From Parahaliea aestuarii (lineage in GTDB: Bacteria; Pseudomonadota; Gammaproteobacteria; Pseudomonadales; Halieaceae), in assembly GCF_008064635.1 (NCBI RefSeq), contig NZ_VRYZ01000005.1, positions 248,001 through 312,000 of the forward strand: DNA of 64,000 nucleotides. Reading direction: 5' to 3'. Below are positions 1 through 9,109 of this stretch, piece by piece. Within the stretch, counting starts at the first letter, position 1. The number at the start of each line of letters is the position of its first letter. Under the pieces are notes generated by a model. That model did no database searches and was not told the origin of the DNA. It was given only the letters and a program-made list of their open reading frames with translations. The translations under genes and the position numbers were made by a program.

Positions 1-1
1 C

Positions 2-472
2 TGCGTGCTGGTGCCGCGAGATCATCCCCTGACCCAGCTGTCCGAGCTGACCCTGGAGGATGTTGCCGCCCACTCCATTGTCACCTACGTGTTTGGCTTT
101 ACCGGCCGCTCCAAGCTCGATGAGGCTTTCATGGCCAAGGGGCTGGTGCCCAAAGTCGTGTTCACCGCCGCCGATGCCGACGTTATCAAAACCTACGTCA
201 GACTGGGGTTGGGCATCGGCATTGTCGCCCACATGGCCTATGACAGCAGTGTCGACAGTGATCTGGTGGCGCTGGATGCGAGCCGCCTGTTCGCCAGCAG
301 CGTAACCCGTATCGGCTGTCGTCGCGGCACCTTCCTGCGCGGCTACATGTACGACTTCATCGAGGACTTCGCGCCCCACCTGACCCGCCAGGTAGTCACG
401 GAAGCCTTCGCCTGCCACAGCAAGACAGAACTGGAAGAGCTGTTTTCCCATCTGGAATTACCGGTCTACTGA
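2..472 (+). CDS. cysB: CysB-type LysR regulator, C-terminal part (5' end outside window)
   Basis: The gene is open at the left edge, so only the last ~156 residues are present. They form the effector-binding (periplasmic-binding-protein-like) half of a LysR regulator. The segments TYVFGFTGRS, DADVIKTYVRLGLGIGI and RGYMYDFIEDFAPHL are diagnostic of CysB, which binds N-acetylserine and activates sulfate and cysteine assimilation genes. The DNA-binding helix-turn-helix would lie upstream of position 1. The protein ends at a normal family C-terminus. thrH follows on the same strand after about 90 bases, a spacing that suggests its own promoter. Confidence 0.93.
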   Translation, partial: CVLVPRDHPLTQLSELTLEDVAAHSIVTYVFGFTGRSKLDEAFMAKGLVPKVVFTAADADVIKTYVRLGLGIGIVAHMAYDSSVDSDLVALDASRLFASSVTRIGCRRGTFLRGYMYDFIEDFAPHLTRQVVTEAFACHSKTELEELFSHLELPVY

Positions 473-563
473 ACCCCGCCATCGTTGCAGGCGCCTCACG
501 CTTGCACCCTCGGGCCACAGCCGCTAGATTGTCGCGCTTCCTTCCCCCGCTGGAGTAAACAAT

Positions 564-1181
564 ATGGAACTGGCCTGCCTGGATCTGGAGGGGGTACTGG
601 TCCCCGAAATCTGGATCGCCTTCGCCGAGAAAACCGGCATCGATGAACTGCGTGCCACCACCCGGGACATTCCCGACTACAACGTGCTGATGCGCCAGCG
701 ACTGGACCTGCTGGACCAGCACGGCCTGAAGATCGACGACATCCAGCAGGTGATTGCCACCCTCGAGCCCCTCGACGGTGCGGTGGAGTTTGTCGACTGG
801 CTGCGGGAGCGTTTCCAGGTCATTATCCTCTCCGACACCTTCTACGAGTTCTCCCAGCCACTGATGCGCCAACTTGGCTGGCCGACGCTGTTCTGCCACC
901 GGTTGATTACCGACGACAGCGGGCGTGTGGTGGACTACAAACTGCGCCAGGAGGACCCGAAGCGGGCCTCGGTCAAGGCCTTGCACAGCCTGCACTACCG
1001 GGTGATCGCCGCTGGCGATTCCTACAATGACACCACCATGCTGGCGGAGGCCGAGGCCGGTATCCTGTTTCACGCCCCCGACAATGTGATTGCCGAGTTC
1101 CCCCAGTTCCCCGCGGTGCACACCTACGCCGACCTCAAGCAGGCCTTTATCGACGCCAGCGTGCGGGATCTCAGCCTGTAG
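564..1181 (+). CDS. thrH: Phosphoserine phosphatase / homoserine phosphotransferase ThrH
   Basis: A 205-residue HAD hydrolase. Motif I is LDLEGVLVPE near residues 6-15 (Asp7, with Glu9 in place of the usual second Asp, as in ThrH). Motif II is IILSDTF, and motif IV is AAGDSYNDT near residue 150. ThrH dephosphorylates phosphoserine and can transfer the phosphate to homoserine, linking serine and threonine synthesis in the cytoplasm. The length matches Pseudomonas ThrH, and the classical serB N-terminal extension is absent. The gene converges on the RND operon with only about 25 bases between, and no clear terminator hairpin is visible there. Confidence 0.92.
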   Translation: MELACLDLEGVLVPEIWIAFAEKTGIDELRATTRDIPDYNVLMRQRLDLLDQHGLKIDDIQQVIATLEPLDGAVEFVDWLRERFQVIILSDTFYEFSQPLMRQLGWPTLFCHRLITDDSGRVVDYKLRQEDPKRASVKALHSLHYRVIAAGDSYNDTTMLAEAEAGILFHAPDNVIAEFPQFPAVHTYADLKQAFIDASVRDLSL

Positions 1182-1206
1182 TGATTTGGCGATGACGGCT
1201 CGCGCG

Positions 1207-4200
1207 TTATTCCGGCGGCAGCGTGCGGCCGCCGTGGATGCGCTCCCGGAACAACTGCACCAACTTGAAGAAAACCGGCACCAGCAGGGTACCGAACACC
1301 GCCGAGGCGATCGTGCCGCCGAAAATGGCGAGTCCCAGCGATACCCGGCTGGCCGCCCCGGCGCCACTGGCCAACACCAGCGGGACCACGCCGACGGTAA
1401 AGGACAGTCCCGTCATCATCACCGGGCGAAAGCGCTGGTGGGCGGCGGTGACCGTGGCTTCCTGCAGGTCCATGCCCTCCGCCTCGCGCAGGGACTTGGC
1501 AAACTCCACGATGAGAATGGCCACCTTGGCCGCCAGCCCCACCAATAGCACCAACCCGATCTGGCCGTAGAGGCTCAGGGATTCCCCGCCGATCAACAGC
1601 CCCGCCATGGCGCCGACCAGGGCCAGCGGTACCGACAGGATAATGGCGATGGGCATGCTGAAGGACTCGTACAGGGCGGCCAGGAAGAGAAAGGTGAACA
1701 CCAGCGACAGCCCGAGCGCAATGGGCGCCAGGTTGCCCGATTTCCGCTCTTCGTAGCTGGAGTCGGTCCACTCGTACTTGAACCCGGGTAGCAGCGAGCC
1801 GGCAGAAAGGTTTTCCATGGCGTCCATGGCCTGGCCGGAACTGAAGCCGGCGGCGGGCTGCCCGGTGATCGTGGCGGCGTCGTAGGTATTGTAGCGGTAC
1901 AGCACATCGGCCCCCTGCACGGGCCGGGTGCTGACCAGCGCCGACAGTGCCACCATCTGCCCGTTCTGGCCGGGTACGTAGAGTGATTTCAGGTCGGACT
2001 CGGTCTGGCGGAATTCGGCTTCGGCCTGGGCCATGACCCGATAGGTTTTGCCGAACAGGTTGAAATCGTTGATGTAAAAGCCGCCGAGCTGGGTTTGCAG
2101 GGTGAGGAAAATATCCTGCACCGAAACGCCGAGGTTCTTGGCCAGTTCCCGGTCCACTTCCAGCCAGATCTGTGGATAGTCGGCGCGGAAGGTGGAGAAG
2201 GCCCGCGCCAGTTGTGGCTGGCTGTTGGCCTGCTGCAGTAGTGTCTCCACCTGCGCCGCCATGGTCTCCGCGCCGCGGGACTGGGTGTCTTCCAGTACAT
2301 AGGAGAAGCCCGCCACCGTGCCGAGACCGGGTATGGCAGGCGAGCCAAACACCAGGATGCGCGCGGTGCCGAGGCCGCTCAACTGCTGCTGGTACTTGCG
2401 CTGCAGGGTGAACTGGTGGCTGTCGGGGCCGCTGCGTTCCGACCAGGGCTTGAGTTTGACGATCACCATGCCGGCATTGGATTGCAGGGCCGTGTTCAGC
2501 AGGCTGTATCCGTTGACCGACAGCACCAGTTCCACCGCCGGATCGTTCTCGAGCTGGGTATGGATTTCGTCCATCACCTTGCCGGTGCGGTTGAGTGAGG
2601 CGGCGGCTGGCAACTGCACGTCGATGATGAAAAAGCCCTTGTCTTCTTCGGGAATAAAGCTGGTGGGAACGATTTGGTACATGAATACCAGCAGGGCGAA
2701 CAGGCCGACGATCAGCGCGCTGCTGATCACCAGGTGACTGGCGAGCGAACCGACCAGGGACACATAGCCGCGGGTGACCGCAGCGAAACCGCGATTGAAT
2801 ACGCGGATCACCGGGTTGGGGGCGTGCTCACTCTCCTTCATCAGCATCACGCAGAGCGCCGGGCTCAGGCTGAGGGCGTTGACGGCGGAGATCAGCACCG
2901 ATACCACCAGTGTGGCGCCGAACTGGGCAAACATTTCCCCGGTGATGCCCGGCAGCAGGGTAGTGGGGGCAAACACCGCGGCCAGTACCAGTGAGGTGGC
3001 CACTATCGGGGCGGCCACCTGCTGCATCGCCTTCTCGGTGGCGCGGCGGGCCGCCAGGTGCTCCTCGTGCATCAGTCGCTCGACGTTTTCCACCACCAGG
3101 ATGGCGTCGTCCACCACGATCCCGATAGAGAGAATCAGGGCGAACAGGGTGACCGTATTGATGGTCATGCCCAGGGCGTAGAGAACAGCGAGTGTGCCGA
3201 TCACCGCGACCGGCACGGCGATGGTGGGGACCAGGGTGGCGCGCACGCTGCCCAGGAAGAGATAGGTCACCAGCACCACCAGCGCGATCGTGAATATCAG
3301 GGTAAAGACGGTTTCTTCCAGCGAGGCCTCGATGAACAGGGTGGTGTCGTGGCCCACCGCGTATTCCAGGCCTTCCGGGAAATAGGTGGCGAGATCGTCC
3401 ATGCGCTCGCGCACCTGTTCTGCGGTGGCCAGGGCGTTGGCATCGGACTGCTTGTAAATGGCGATCAGTACCCCGGGGCGGTTGTTGAACTCCCCGTAGC
3501 CCTTGTAGGCCTGGGCGCCGAGTTCCACCCGGCCCACGTCCGCGATGGTGAGACGGGCGCCCTGGTCGTCGCTGCGCAGGATGATGTTCTCGAATTCCTC
3601 TACCGTGGCCAGACGGCCCTTGGTTTTCAGTACATACTGGAATTGGGTCGAGTCGGGGTTGGGGGGGCCACCGAGCTGGCCCACGGCGGCCTGCTGGTTC
3701 TGCTCCTGTACAGCGGCCAGGATCTGGTTGACCGAGAGATCGTGGGCATTGAGCTTGATCGGGTCGAGCCACAGGCGCATGCCGTAGTCGAGGGCGCCGA
3801 TGACGCTGGCTTCGCCGACACCGGGAATACGCGCCAGTTCGCCGGTGATATTGAGGCTGGCGTAGTTGGACAGGAAAACACCGTCAAAGCGCTCGTCCGG
3901 GGAGTGCAGGTTGACGACCATTAACATGTCGGGGGAGCGCTTTTTTACACTGACGCCTCGCTTGCGCACTTCTTCCGGCAGCCTCGGTGTCGCCAGGGCC
4001 ACGCGGTTCTGCACATCGACCTGGGCCAGGGAGGGGTCGACATCAATTTCGAAGGTCACGGTCAGCGTGTAGCTGCCGTCACTGGCGGATTTGGACGACA
4101 TGTAAACCATGCCTTCAGCGCCGTTGACCTCATCCTCGATGGGCGCGGCGACCGCTTTCTTGACCGTCTCGGCGCTGGCGCCGGGGAAGTTGGCCCGCAC

Positions 4201-4335
4201 CACCACCTTGGGGGCCGAGATATCCGGATACTGATCCACCGGCATCACGATGGCCGCGAGAACTCCCAGCAAGGTGATCAGAATGGAGATCACCAGGGCG
4301 AACCTGGGGCGGCGGATAAAGAACTGGGGACTCAC
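1207..4335 (-). CDS. RND multidrug efflux permease, HAE1 family
   Basis: A 1042-residue inner-membrane proton antiporter of the AcrB/MexB type. The first membrane helix (about residues 10-30) is followed by a periplasmic porter domain. TM4 carries the proton-relay pair Asp409-Asp410 in GIVVDDAILVVENV. A second helix-porter-helix half follows, as expected from the family's internal duplication. The GTG start is chosen because GGAGG lies 8 bases upstream. The membrane-fusion gene ends 36 bases before it, so the two form an operon. Substrates cannot be predicted. No outer-membrane channel gene is adjacent, so a TolC-type protein encoded elsewhere is presumably used. Confidence 0.95.
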   Translation of the reverse strand: MSPQFFIRRPRFALVISILITLLGVLAAIVMPVDQYPDISAPKVVVRANFPGASAETVKKAVAAPIEDEVNGAEGMVYMSSKSASDGSYTLTVTFEIDVDPSLAQVDVQNRVALATPRLPEEVRKRGVSVKKRSPDMLMVVNLHSPDERFDGVFLSNYASLNITGELARIPGVGEASVIGALDYGMRLWLDPIKLNAHDLSVNQILAAVQEQNQQAAVGQLGGPPNPDSTQFQYVLKTKGRLATVEEFENIILRSDDQGARLTIADVGRVELGAQAYKGYGEFNNRPGVLIAIYKQSDANALATAEQVRERMDDLATYFPEGLEYAVGHDTTLFIEASLEETVFTLIFTIALVVLVTYLFLGSVRATLVPTIAVPVAVIGTLAVLYALGMTINTVTLFALILSIGIVVDDAILVVENVERLMHEEHLAARRATEKAMQQVAAPIVATSLVLAAVFAPTTLLPGITGEMFAQFGATLVVSVLISAVNALSLSPALCVMLMKESEHAPNPVIRVFNRGFAAVTRGYVSLVGSLASHLVISSALIVGLFALLVFMYQIVPTSFIPEEDKGFFIIDVQLPAAASLNRTGKVMDEIHTQLENDPAVELVLSVNGYSLLNTALQSNAGMVIVKLKPWSERSGPDSHQFTLQRKYQQQLSGLGTARILVFGSPAIPGLGTVAGFSYVLEDTQSRGAETMAAQVETLLQQANSQPQLARAFSTFRADYPQIWLEVDRELAKNLGVSVQDIFLTLQTQLGGFYINDFNLFGKTYRVMAQAEAEFRQTESDLKSLYVPGQNGQMVALSALVSTRPVQGADVLYRYNTYDAATITGQPAAGFSSGQAMDAMENLSAGSLLPGFKYEWTDSSYEERKSGNLAPIALGLSLVFTFLFLAALYESFSMPIAIILSVPLALVGAMAGLLIGGESLSLYGQIGLVLLVGLAAKVAILIVEFAKSLREAEGMDLQEATVTAAHQRFRPVMMTGLSFTVGVVPLVLASGAGAASRVSLGLAIFGGTIASAVFGTLLVPVFFKLVQLFRERIHGGRTLPPE

Positions 4336-4371
4336 CTGGCGGGCCTCCGGGGGTGGCGTTCAGACGCTGCT

Positions 4372-5511
4372 TCAGGGGTCGGCGACAACAACCGGCGCTC
4401 CGGGGGGCAGGGCCTGGCCACCCTGCAGTACCACCCGCTCACCGGGGCTGAGGCCGGTGCGCACCGACCAGTCGGCGCCGTCGCGGATGCCGACCTCAAT
4501 GTTGCGCCGCTGCAGGGTGCCGTCATTACCGATGATCATCACAAAGTGTCCCTGCTGGTCCTGTTGTACGCTGGCCTGGGGAATGAAGGCCCCGGTGACA
4601 CTGCGCAGCGCGTGGCCGTGGAGGGTGACGTTCTGACCCGGCAAAAGAATGCCGTCCGGGTTGGGAAACTCGGTGCGGCCAATGATCATTCCCGGCGCGG
4701 CACTGGCACTGTGATCCCAGGCCTGAAAAACGCCTTCATGGGGATAGGGCTCACCGCCGGGGAGTTCCAGGGTGACCTTGATTTGCGGCAGTTCGCTACC
4801 CTGGGCCTGGAGTTTTTGCGCCAGCAGGGCGAAGCGGTTGTAGGTGCCTTGCTCGACGCTGCCGGTCACATAGATCGGGTCCAGTTGGGATAGTTCGAAC
4901 AGGGCGTTGACCGAGAGCTGGCTGACCAGGTCTCCCACCGCGTGCCCGGGCGGGCTGATGCGCCCGCTGAAGGGCGCCAGAATACGGGTGCGCTCCAGGT
5001 CGAGTTCGTGCTGTTCCAGGCTGGCCTCGGCCTCGGCCACCTCGGCCCTGGCGCTCTCCACCGAGGCGCGTGCGGAATCGTAATCCAGTCGGGATATATA
5101 GCCTTTGGGCAGCAGGGACTCGGCGCGCTCCCAGTTTGCTTCTGCCTGTCTCACTGAAGCTTCTGCGGACTGCAGCGCGGCCCTGGCTGCCGCCAGGTTG
5201 GCCTTGAAGTCAGCCGGATCCAGTTCCACCAGTAGCTGGGCTTCCTCGACGGTTTCGCCGCCGCGGAAATGCTGGGCCTGTATTCGCGCGGCAATCTGCG
5301 GCTTGATCCTGGCGGACTGGACGGCCTCGGTCTTGCCGGTCAGGGTGAATTCCGGTTCGATGGTGCGCTCGCTGACCGTGGCGACCTGGTCTGCCCGCAG
5401 CGTCAGTGCGGCCGGGGAGGCCGCCGGGGTAGTGTCGGAGCTGTCCTTGCCACAGCCCACCGGCCCCAACAGGAGCAGCCCGCAGAGCAGGGAAAGATGT
5501 GCAACGCGCAT
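4372..5511 (-). CDS. RND efflux periplasmic adaptor (membrane fusion) lipoprotein
   Basis: A 379-residue HlyD/AcrA-type adaptor. The N-terminus is a lipoprotein signal with lipobox GPVGC (Cys20), so the mature protein should be anchored in the inner membrane by lipid. A lipoyl/barrel half (GKTEAVQSARIKPQIAARI), an alpha-helical hairpin rich in Ala and Glu (about residues 100-165) and a second lipoyl half (LAPFSGRISPPG) follow, then beta-barrel and membrane-proximal domains. It bridges the RND pump encoded downstream to an outer-membrane channel. It is the first gene of the two-gene operon. No local TetR or MarR regulator is present. Confidence 0.94.
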   Translation of the reverse strand: MRVAHLSLLCGLLLLGPVGCGKDSSDTTPAASPAALTLRADQVATVSERTIEPEFTLTGKTEAVQSARIKPQIAARIQAQHFRGGETVEEAQLLVELDPADFKANLAAARAALQSAEASVRQAEANWERAESLLPKGYISRLDYDSARASVESARAEVAEAEASLEQHELDLERTRILAPFSGRISPPGHAVGDLVSQLSVNALFELSQLDPIYVTGSVEQGTYNRFALLAQKLQAQGSELPQIKVTLELPGGEPYPHEGVFQAWDHSASAAPGMIIGRTEFPNPDGILLPGQNVTLHGHALRSVTGAFIPQASVQQDQQGHFVMIIGNDGTLQRRNIEVGIRDGADWSVRTGLSPGERVVLQGGQALPPGAPVVVADP

Positions 5512-5612
5512 AACCTGATACCCCCATCGCGGCCGCCAGGGGCTGCCGCCGTTTAGCTATCGCCTATTACATGCTGGCTGTACCACAAACGGCCATCGCT
5601 GTGGTCACTGTT

Positions 5613-5622
5613 CACTATAGTG
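5613..5622. promoter_or_regulatory. Perfect 10-bp palindrome upstream of the efflux operon
   Basis: CACTATAGTG is a perfect palindrome about 100 bases upstream of the adaptor start codon, in the 137-base gap between the adaptor gene and pabB. It contains TATAGT on the minus strand, which could be a -10 box, although no good -35 sits at the right distance. It may be an operator or promoter element for the efflux operon. This is inference from position and symmetry only. Confidence 0.25.
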
Positions 5623-5648
5623 CAGGTTGGTGAAAGCGAAGGGGGTTT

Positions 5649-7016
5649 TTAGCCCGCCCCGAATTCGTTTTCCAGGCAGTCGAGGAAGCGGCCGACTTTG
5701 TCCAGGGTTTCGCGGTGCTCTGCTTCGCAATCCGAGTCGGCGACGATACCGCCGCCACCCCAGCAGCTCATCTCACCGTCGCTGCAGAGCAGGCTGCGAA
5801 TGGCGATATTGCTGTCCATACGCCCGTCGGCGCTGATGTAGATCAGAGAGCCACAGTAGGCCAGGCGGGGTGTGGTTTCCAGTTCGGCGATGATCTGCAT
5901 GGCGCGGCGCTTGGGGGCGCCGGTAATGGAGCCGCCGGGGAAGGCATCGCGCAGCAGGTCCAGGGCATCCCGCTGTGGTACCAGCTCGCCACTGATGGCG
6001 CTGACCAGGTGGTGCACGGTGGGGTAGCTCTCCACCTCAAACAGGGCGTCGACGCAGACACTGCCGGGTACACAGTTCTGGCCGAGGTCGTTGCGCAGCA
6101 GGTCGACGATCATGAGGTTTTCAGCCCGGTCCTTGGGGCTTTGACGCAGTTGCGCTGCCAGTGCGGCGTCCCGCTGCGGATCCGCAGAGCGCGGGCGAGT
6201 GCCCTTGATGGGCCGTGTTTCCACATGGCGGCCGCGCAGCGAGAGGAAGCGCTCCGGGGACAGGCAGAGCAGGGCGCCATTCTCCTGCTGCACAAAGGCC
6301 GAGAAGGGAGCGCCTGCGACCCGGCGCAGGGCGCGGTAGGCGGTAAACGGGTCGCCCCGATAAGGGGCGCTGAAGCACTGGGCGAGGTTGACCTGGTAGC
6401 AGTCGCCGGCGCCAATGTATTCGGCGATACGGGCGAAGGCTTCGCGATAGCCGCGCTCGCCCAGCTGCGACCGGAAGGGGCGCGAGAGGGAGAATTCGCC
6501 GTTGTCGGTGGCAGGCGCCTGGCGCAGCCTTGCCAGCAGGTCACTGCGCCACTGCGTCGGCAGGGCCGGCAGGGTGACCAGGGTACTGCGCTGCAGCAGG
6601 TGGTCCTGGATCACACAGGCATCGTAGGCGCGCAGGGCAACCAGCGGTTGGTGTTCGCTTTGGGCTGTATCAATACCGTGCAGCAGGGCGCCGGCATCGT
6701 AGCTGATGTAGCCGAGCAGGCCGCCGCAGAAGGGCAGGTCTGCATCCGGGGCGCCGATGCCCCGGTAGCGTTGGCGCTGGAAGGTTTGCAGTTCGCCGAG
6801 GTGACGCCGCACGGCGGCGCCTGTAGCGCCTCCCGTCAGCATCGGGGGACTGTCTTCGGCTGCCCGCGCGACAAGGATGTCGAAGCGCCCGGCCCGTGGT
6901 GCGCCGTGGCTGCTGTCGAGCAGCGCGGCGTCCGGTAACTCGCGCAGGCGGGCAAACAGCTCGCAGACGTCGGGGAAGTAGGGCACCTCCTCCAGCTTGA
7001 GGGCGAACTCAGGCAC
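5649..7016 (-). CDS. pabB: Aminodeoxychorismate synthase component I
   Basis: A 455-residue chorismate-utilising enzyme that aminates chorismate to 4-amino-4-deoxychorismate for folate synthesis, using ammonia from PabA. The signature PIKGT contains Lys271, the nucleophilic lysine typical of PabB rather than anthranilate synthase TrpE. GGSITGAPKRRAMQ near residue 365 and the C-terminal GGGGIVADSD complete the catalytic domain. The GTG start gives the usual family length and has a GGGGG tract just upstream. The lyase pabC lies far away in this window (50.5 kb), inside the fatty-acid cluster. Confidence 0.94.
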   Translation of the reverse strand: MPEFALKLEEVPYFPDVCELFARLRELPDAALLDSSHGAPRAGRFDILVARAAEDSPPMLTGGATGAAVRRHLGELQTFQRQRYRGIGAPDADLPFCGGLLGYISYDAGALLHGIDTAQSEHQPLVALRAYDACVIQDHLLQRSTLVTLPALPTQWRSDLLARLRQAPATDNGEFSLSRPFRSQLGERGYREAFARIAEYIGAGDCYQVNLAQCFSAPYRGDPFTAYRALRRVAGAPFSAFVQQENGALLCLSPERFLSLRGRHVETRPIKGTRPRSADPQRDAALAAQLRQSPKDRAENLMIVDLLRNDLGQNCVPGSVCVDALFEVESYPTVHHLVSAISGELVPQRDALDLLRDAFPGGSITGAPKRRAMQIIAELETTPRLAYCGSLIYISADGRMDSNIAIRSLLCSDGEMSCWGGGGIVADSDCEAEHRETLDKVGRFLDCLENEFGAG

Positions 7017-7342
7017 TTTGCCCCCGGGTGAGGGCCGGCGTGTGCGGGCGGTGCAATATTGTCACTGCTTACATCCGTATCAGCGGTGAGCGAAAAATAC
7101 GCAAACCGGCAGAGGAGACCGGTTTAACCACTTGAATTGCGTCCAGAATGTCAATTTTCGTGTCACCTCAAGAAATTGACTCACCCAGGGTGGTGAATTA
7201 CTGTGTTGCGCCGATACAGCGGCTGGACTGCATCCTAAGCCCGCCAATCGCAACGCGCAAATCCCCCAAAGTCTCGAGGAGCATGAACGGGCACACCCCA
7301 AGGCTGCCGCACGGCAACCTTACAGCCCGGTAAAGAAGGACT
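7017..7342. other. Divergent intergenic region, pabB / acyl-CoA carboxylase operon
   Basis: This 326-base stretch between divergently read genes has no convincing coding sequence. It is more AT-rich than its surroundings near 7080-7210. It contains the inverted repeat listed separately and a short repeat CACCCAGGGTG at about 7182-7192. AAGGA precedes the carboxylase start codon at 7343. Confidence 0.7.
7149..7204. promoter_or_regulatory. Inverted repeat with mirrored -35 boxes (candidate operator/promoters)
   Basis: GTCAATTT (7150-7157) and AAATTGAC (7173-7180) form an exact 8-bp inverted repeat with 15 bases between the arms. The right arm supplies TTGACT (7176-7181), a -35 box for the carboxylase operon, with a weak -10 TACTGT at 7199-7204 (17-base spacer). 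The left arm supplies TTGACA on the minus strand, pointing to pabB, with no clear -10. A symmetric site over two -35 boxes is a natural repressor target. The regulator is unknown. Confidence 0.4.
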
Positions 7343-9076
7343 ATGACAGCACACAACGATCAAGCACTCATCGCCTCCCTGGAGAATCCCTTCGCCGAAC
7401 ACAACGAAGTGGAATTCAAGGTTCCCGGCCAGATCGCCAGCGAACCGGGTCTCTACGAAAATGCCCTCAAGGCCGGCTGGGAACTGCAGCAGCGCCCCTA
7501 CCGGGCCGCCGGTGTCAAAAGCGTCCAGCGCCAGCACCAGAAAAACCGCATGACGGTGTGGGAGCGCATCCAGTTTCTCGCCGATGAAGCGCCGACGGTG
7601 CTTTACCAGAACTGGGGTCCCAACCTCGACGGCGCCTCCCTGGTGACGGCCCTGATCAAGGTCGGCGGCCGCGATATCGCCATTTACGGCCACGACTTCA
7701 CGGTGCGCGCCGGCTCCATGGATGCCACCAACGGCAAAAAGCTTGCGCGCCTGTTTGAACTGGCCGCCAAGCGTCGCATCCCCCTGGTGGGCCTGAACGA
7801 CTCCGCCGGCGCCTACATTCCGGCCGGTGTGGGGGGGCTGGATGGCTACGCGGATGCTTTCACCGCCCTGCGCAAGATTTCCGGCGTGGTGCCTTCCATT
7901 ATGTGCATGTTCGGCTTCAACGCCGGCGGCGGTTCCTACCTGCCGCGCCAGGGCAGCTTCCTGATCCAGCCCAACGAGACCTTCTTCGGCCTCACCGGTC
8001 CCGGCGTGGTTAAGTCGGTGCTCGGCGAAGACGTGACCCCCGATGAGCTCGGTGGCCCCGGCGTACACAGCCAGAGCGGCGTGACCGACTTTGTGGTGCC
8101 CGACGAAGTGGCGGCCCTGCGCAAGGTGCGGGCCCTGCTCAACTACCTGCCCAGCAGCAACAACTCGCTGGCGCCGCACCAGGCGTCCTCCGACCCGGTC
8201 AGCCGCAAGACCTGGGATATCGATATCCTGTTGAAGAAGGCCTTCAACTCGCCCACCGGTTTCAACACGCCCATCGATATCACCATCATGATCCAGCAGC
8301 TCTGCGATCACGGTGATTTTCTCGAAATCCAGGCGGAACGCGCCCGCAACACCATTACCGCCCTCGGTCGCATGGGCGGCAACGTGGTCGGCTTCGTGGC
8401 CAACAATTCGGCGGTAGCCTCCGGCCAGATCGACATTGATGCGGCCTACAAGAACGCCCGCTTTATCCGCTTCTGCAATCTGTACAACATCCCGGTGATC
8501 TTCCTCGAGGACACCACCGGCTTCCTGCCCGGCCGCGAGCAGGAGAGCCGCGGTATCGTGCAGGCCGGTCGCGCCATGCTCGACGCCATCGTCGACTTGC
8601 GCACCCCGCGCTTCCTGGTACTGGTGCGCAACGCCTTCGGCGGTGCCTATGCGTCCTACAACAACTATCCCACCGGGGCTGACTTCGTGGTGGCCCTGCC
8701 CACCACCAGGGTGGCCGTGATGGGGCCCGCCGGTGTGGAGTATGTCTACAAGGACGAACTGAAGAAGCTGCGCGGTGCCGTGGCCGGCAAAATTGCCGCC
8801 GAGACCGAAGCCCAGATGCAGGCCGGCCTGTCCGCCGACGATGCCAGCGCCATGGCCAAGCAACTGGTCGGCAACTGGGTCAAGTCCGAAGAACAGCTGC
8901 TGGCCCAGCGCTACGAGCGCGAGCTGATGAATCCGAACGAGGCCCTGAGCCTGGGTTCCATCTCGCAGATTGTCATGCCCTCCGACCTGCGCCAGGTGCT
9001 GGCGGAGCACATGGATTTCTGCCTGCGCCACTACACGCCGGAACCGCTGTCCTCGGTACAGCGCGAATTCCACTAA
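7343..9076 (+). CDS. Acyl-CoA (propionyl-CoA type) carboxylase, carboxyltransferase subunit
   Basis: A 577-residue carboxyltransferase with two crotonase-fold halves. The N-terminal half contains [19 protein letters not shown] and [15 protein letters not shown]. The C-terminal half contains [18 protein letters not shown] and [13 protein letters not shown], the acyl-CoA and biotin sites of the AccD5/PccB family. It transfers CO2 from carboxybiotin to an acyl-CoA. Propionyl-CoA is the likely substrate because methylmalonyl-CoA mutase and MeaB follow in the same cluster. The family is usually 510-540 residues, and this one has an extended N-terminus. AAGGA lies 4 bases before the ATG. The carboxylase partner begins 33 bases downstream. 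Confidence 0.9.
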   Translation: MTAHNDQALIASLENPFAEHNEVEFKVPGQIASEPGLYENALKAGWELQQRPYRAAGVKSVQRQHQKNRMTVWERIQFLADEAPTVLYQNWGPNLDGASLVTALIKVGGRDIAIYGHDFTVRAGSMDATNGKKLARLFELAAKRRIPLVGLNDSAGAYIPAGVGGLDGYADAFTALRKISGVVPSIMCMFGFNAGGGSYLPRQGSFLIQPNETFFGLTGPGVVKSVLGEDVTPDELGGPGVHSQSGVTDFVVPDEVAALRKVRALLNYLPSSNNSLAPHQASSDPVSRKTWDIDILLKKAFNSPTGFNTPIDITIMIQQLCDHGDFLEIQAERARNTITALGRMGGNVVGFVANNSAVASGQIDIDAAYKNARFIRFCNLYNIPVIFLEDTTGFLPGREQESRGIVQAGRAMLDAIVDLRTPRFLVLVRNAFGGAYASYNNYPTGADFVVALPTTRVAVMGPAGVEYVYKDELKKLRGAVAGKIAAETEAQMQAGLSADDASAMAKQLVGNWVKSEEQLLAQRYERELMNPNEALSLGSISQIVMPSDLRQVLAEHMDFCLRHYTPEPLSSVQREFH

Positions 9077-9109
9077 GCCGCCGCAACGCACAAGAACAGA
9101 GGAAACACC

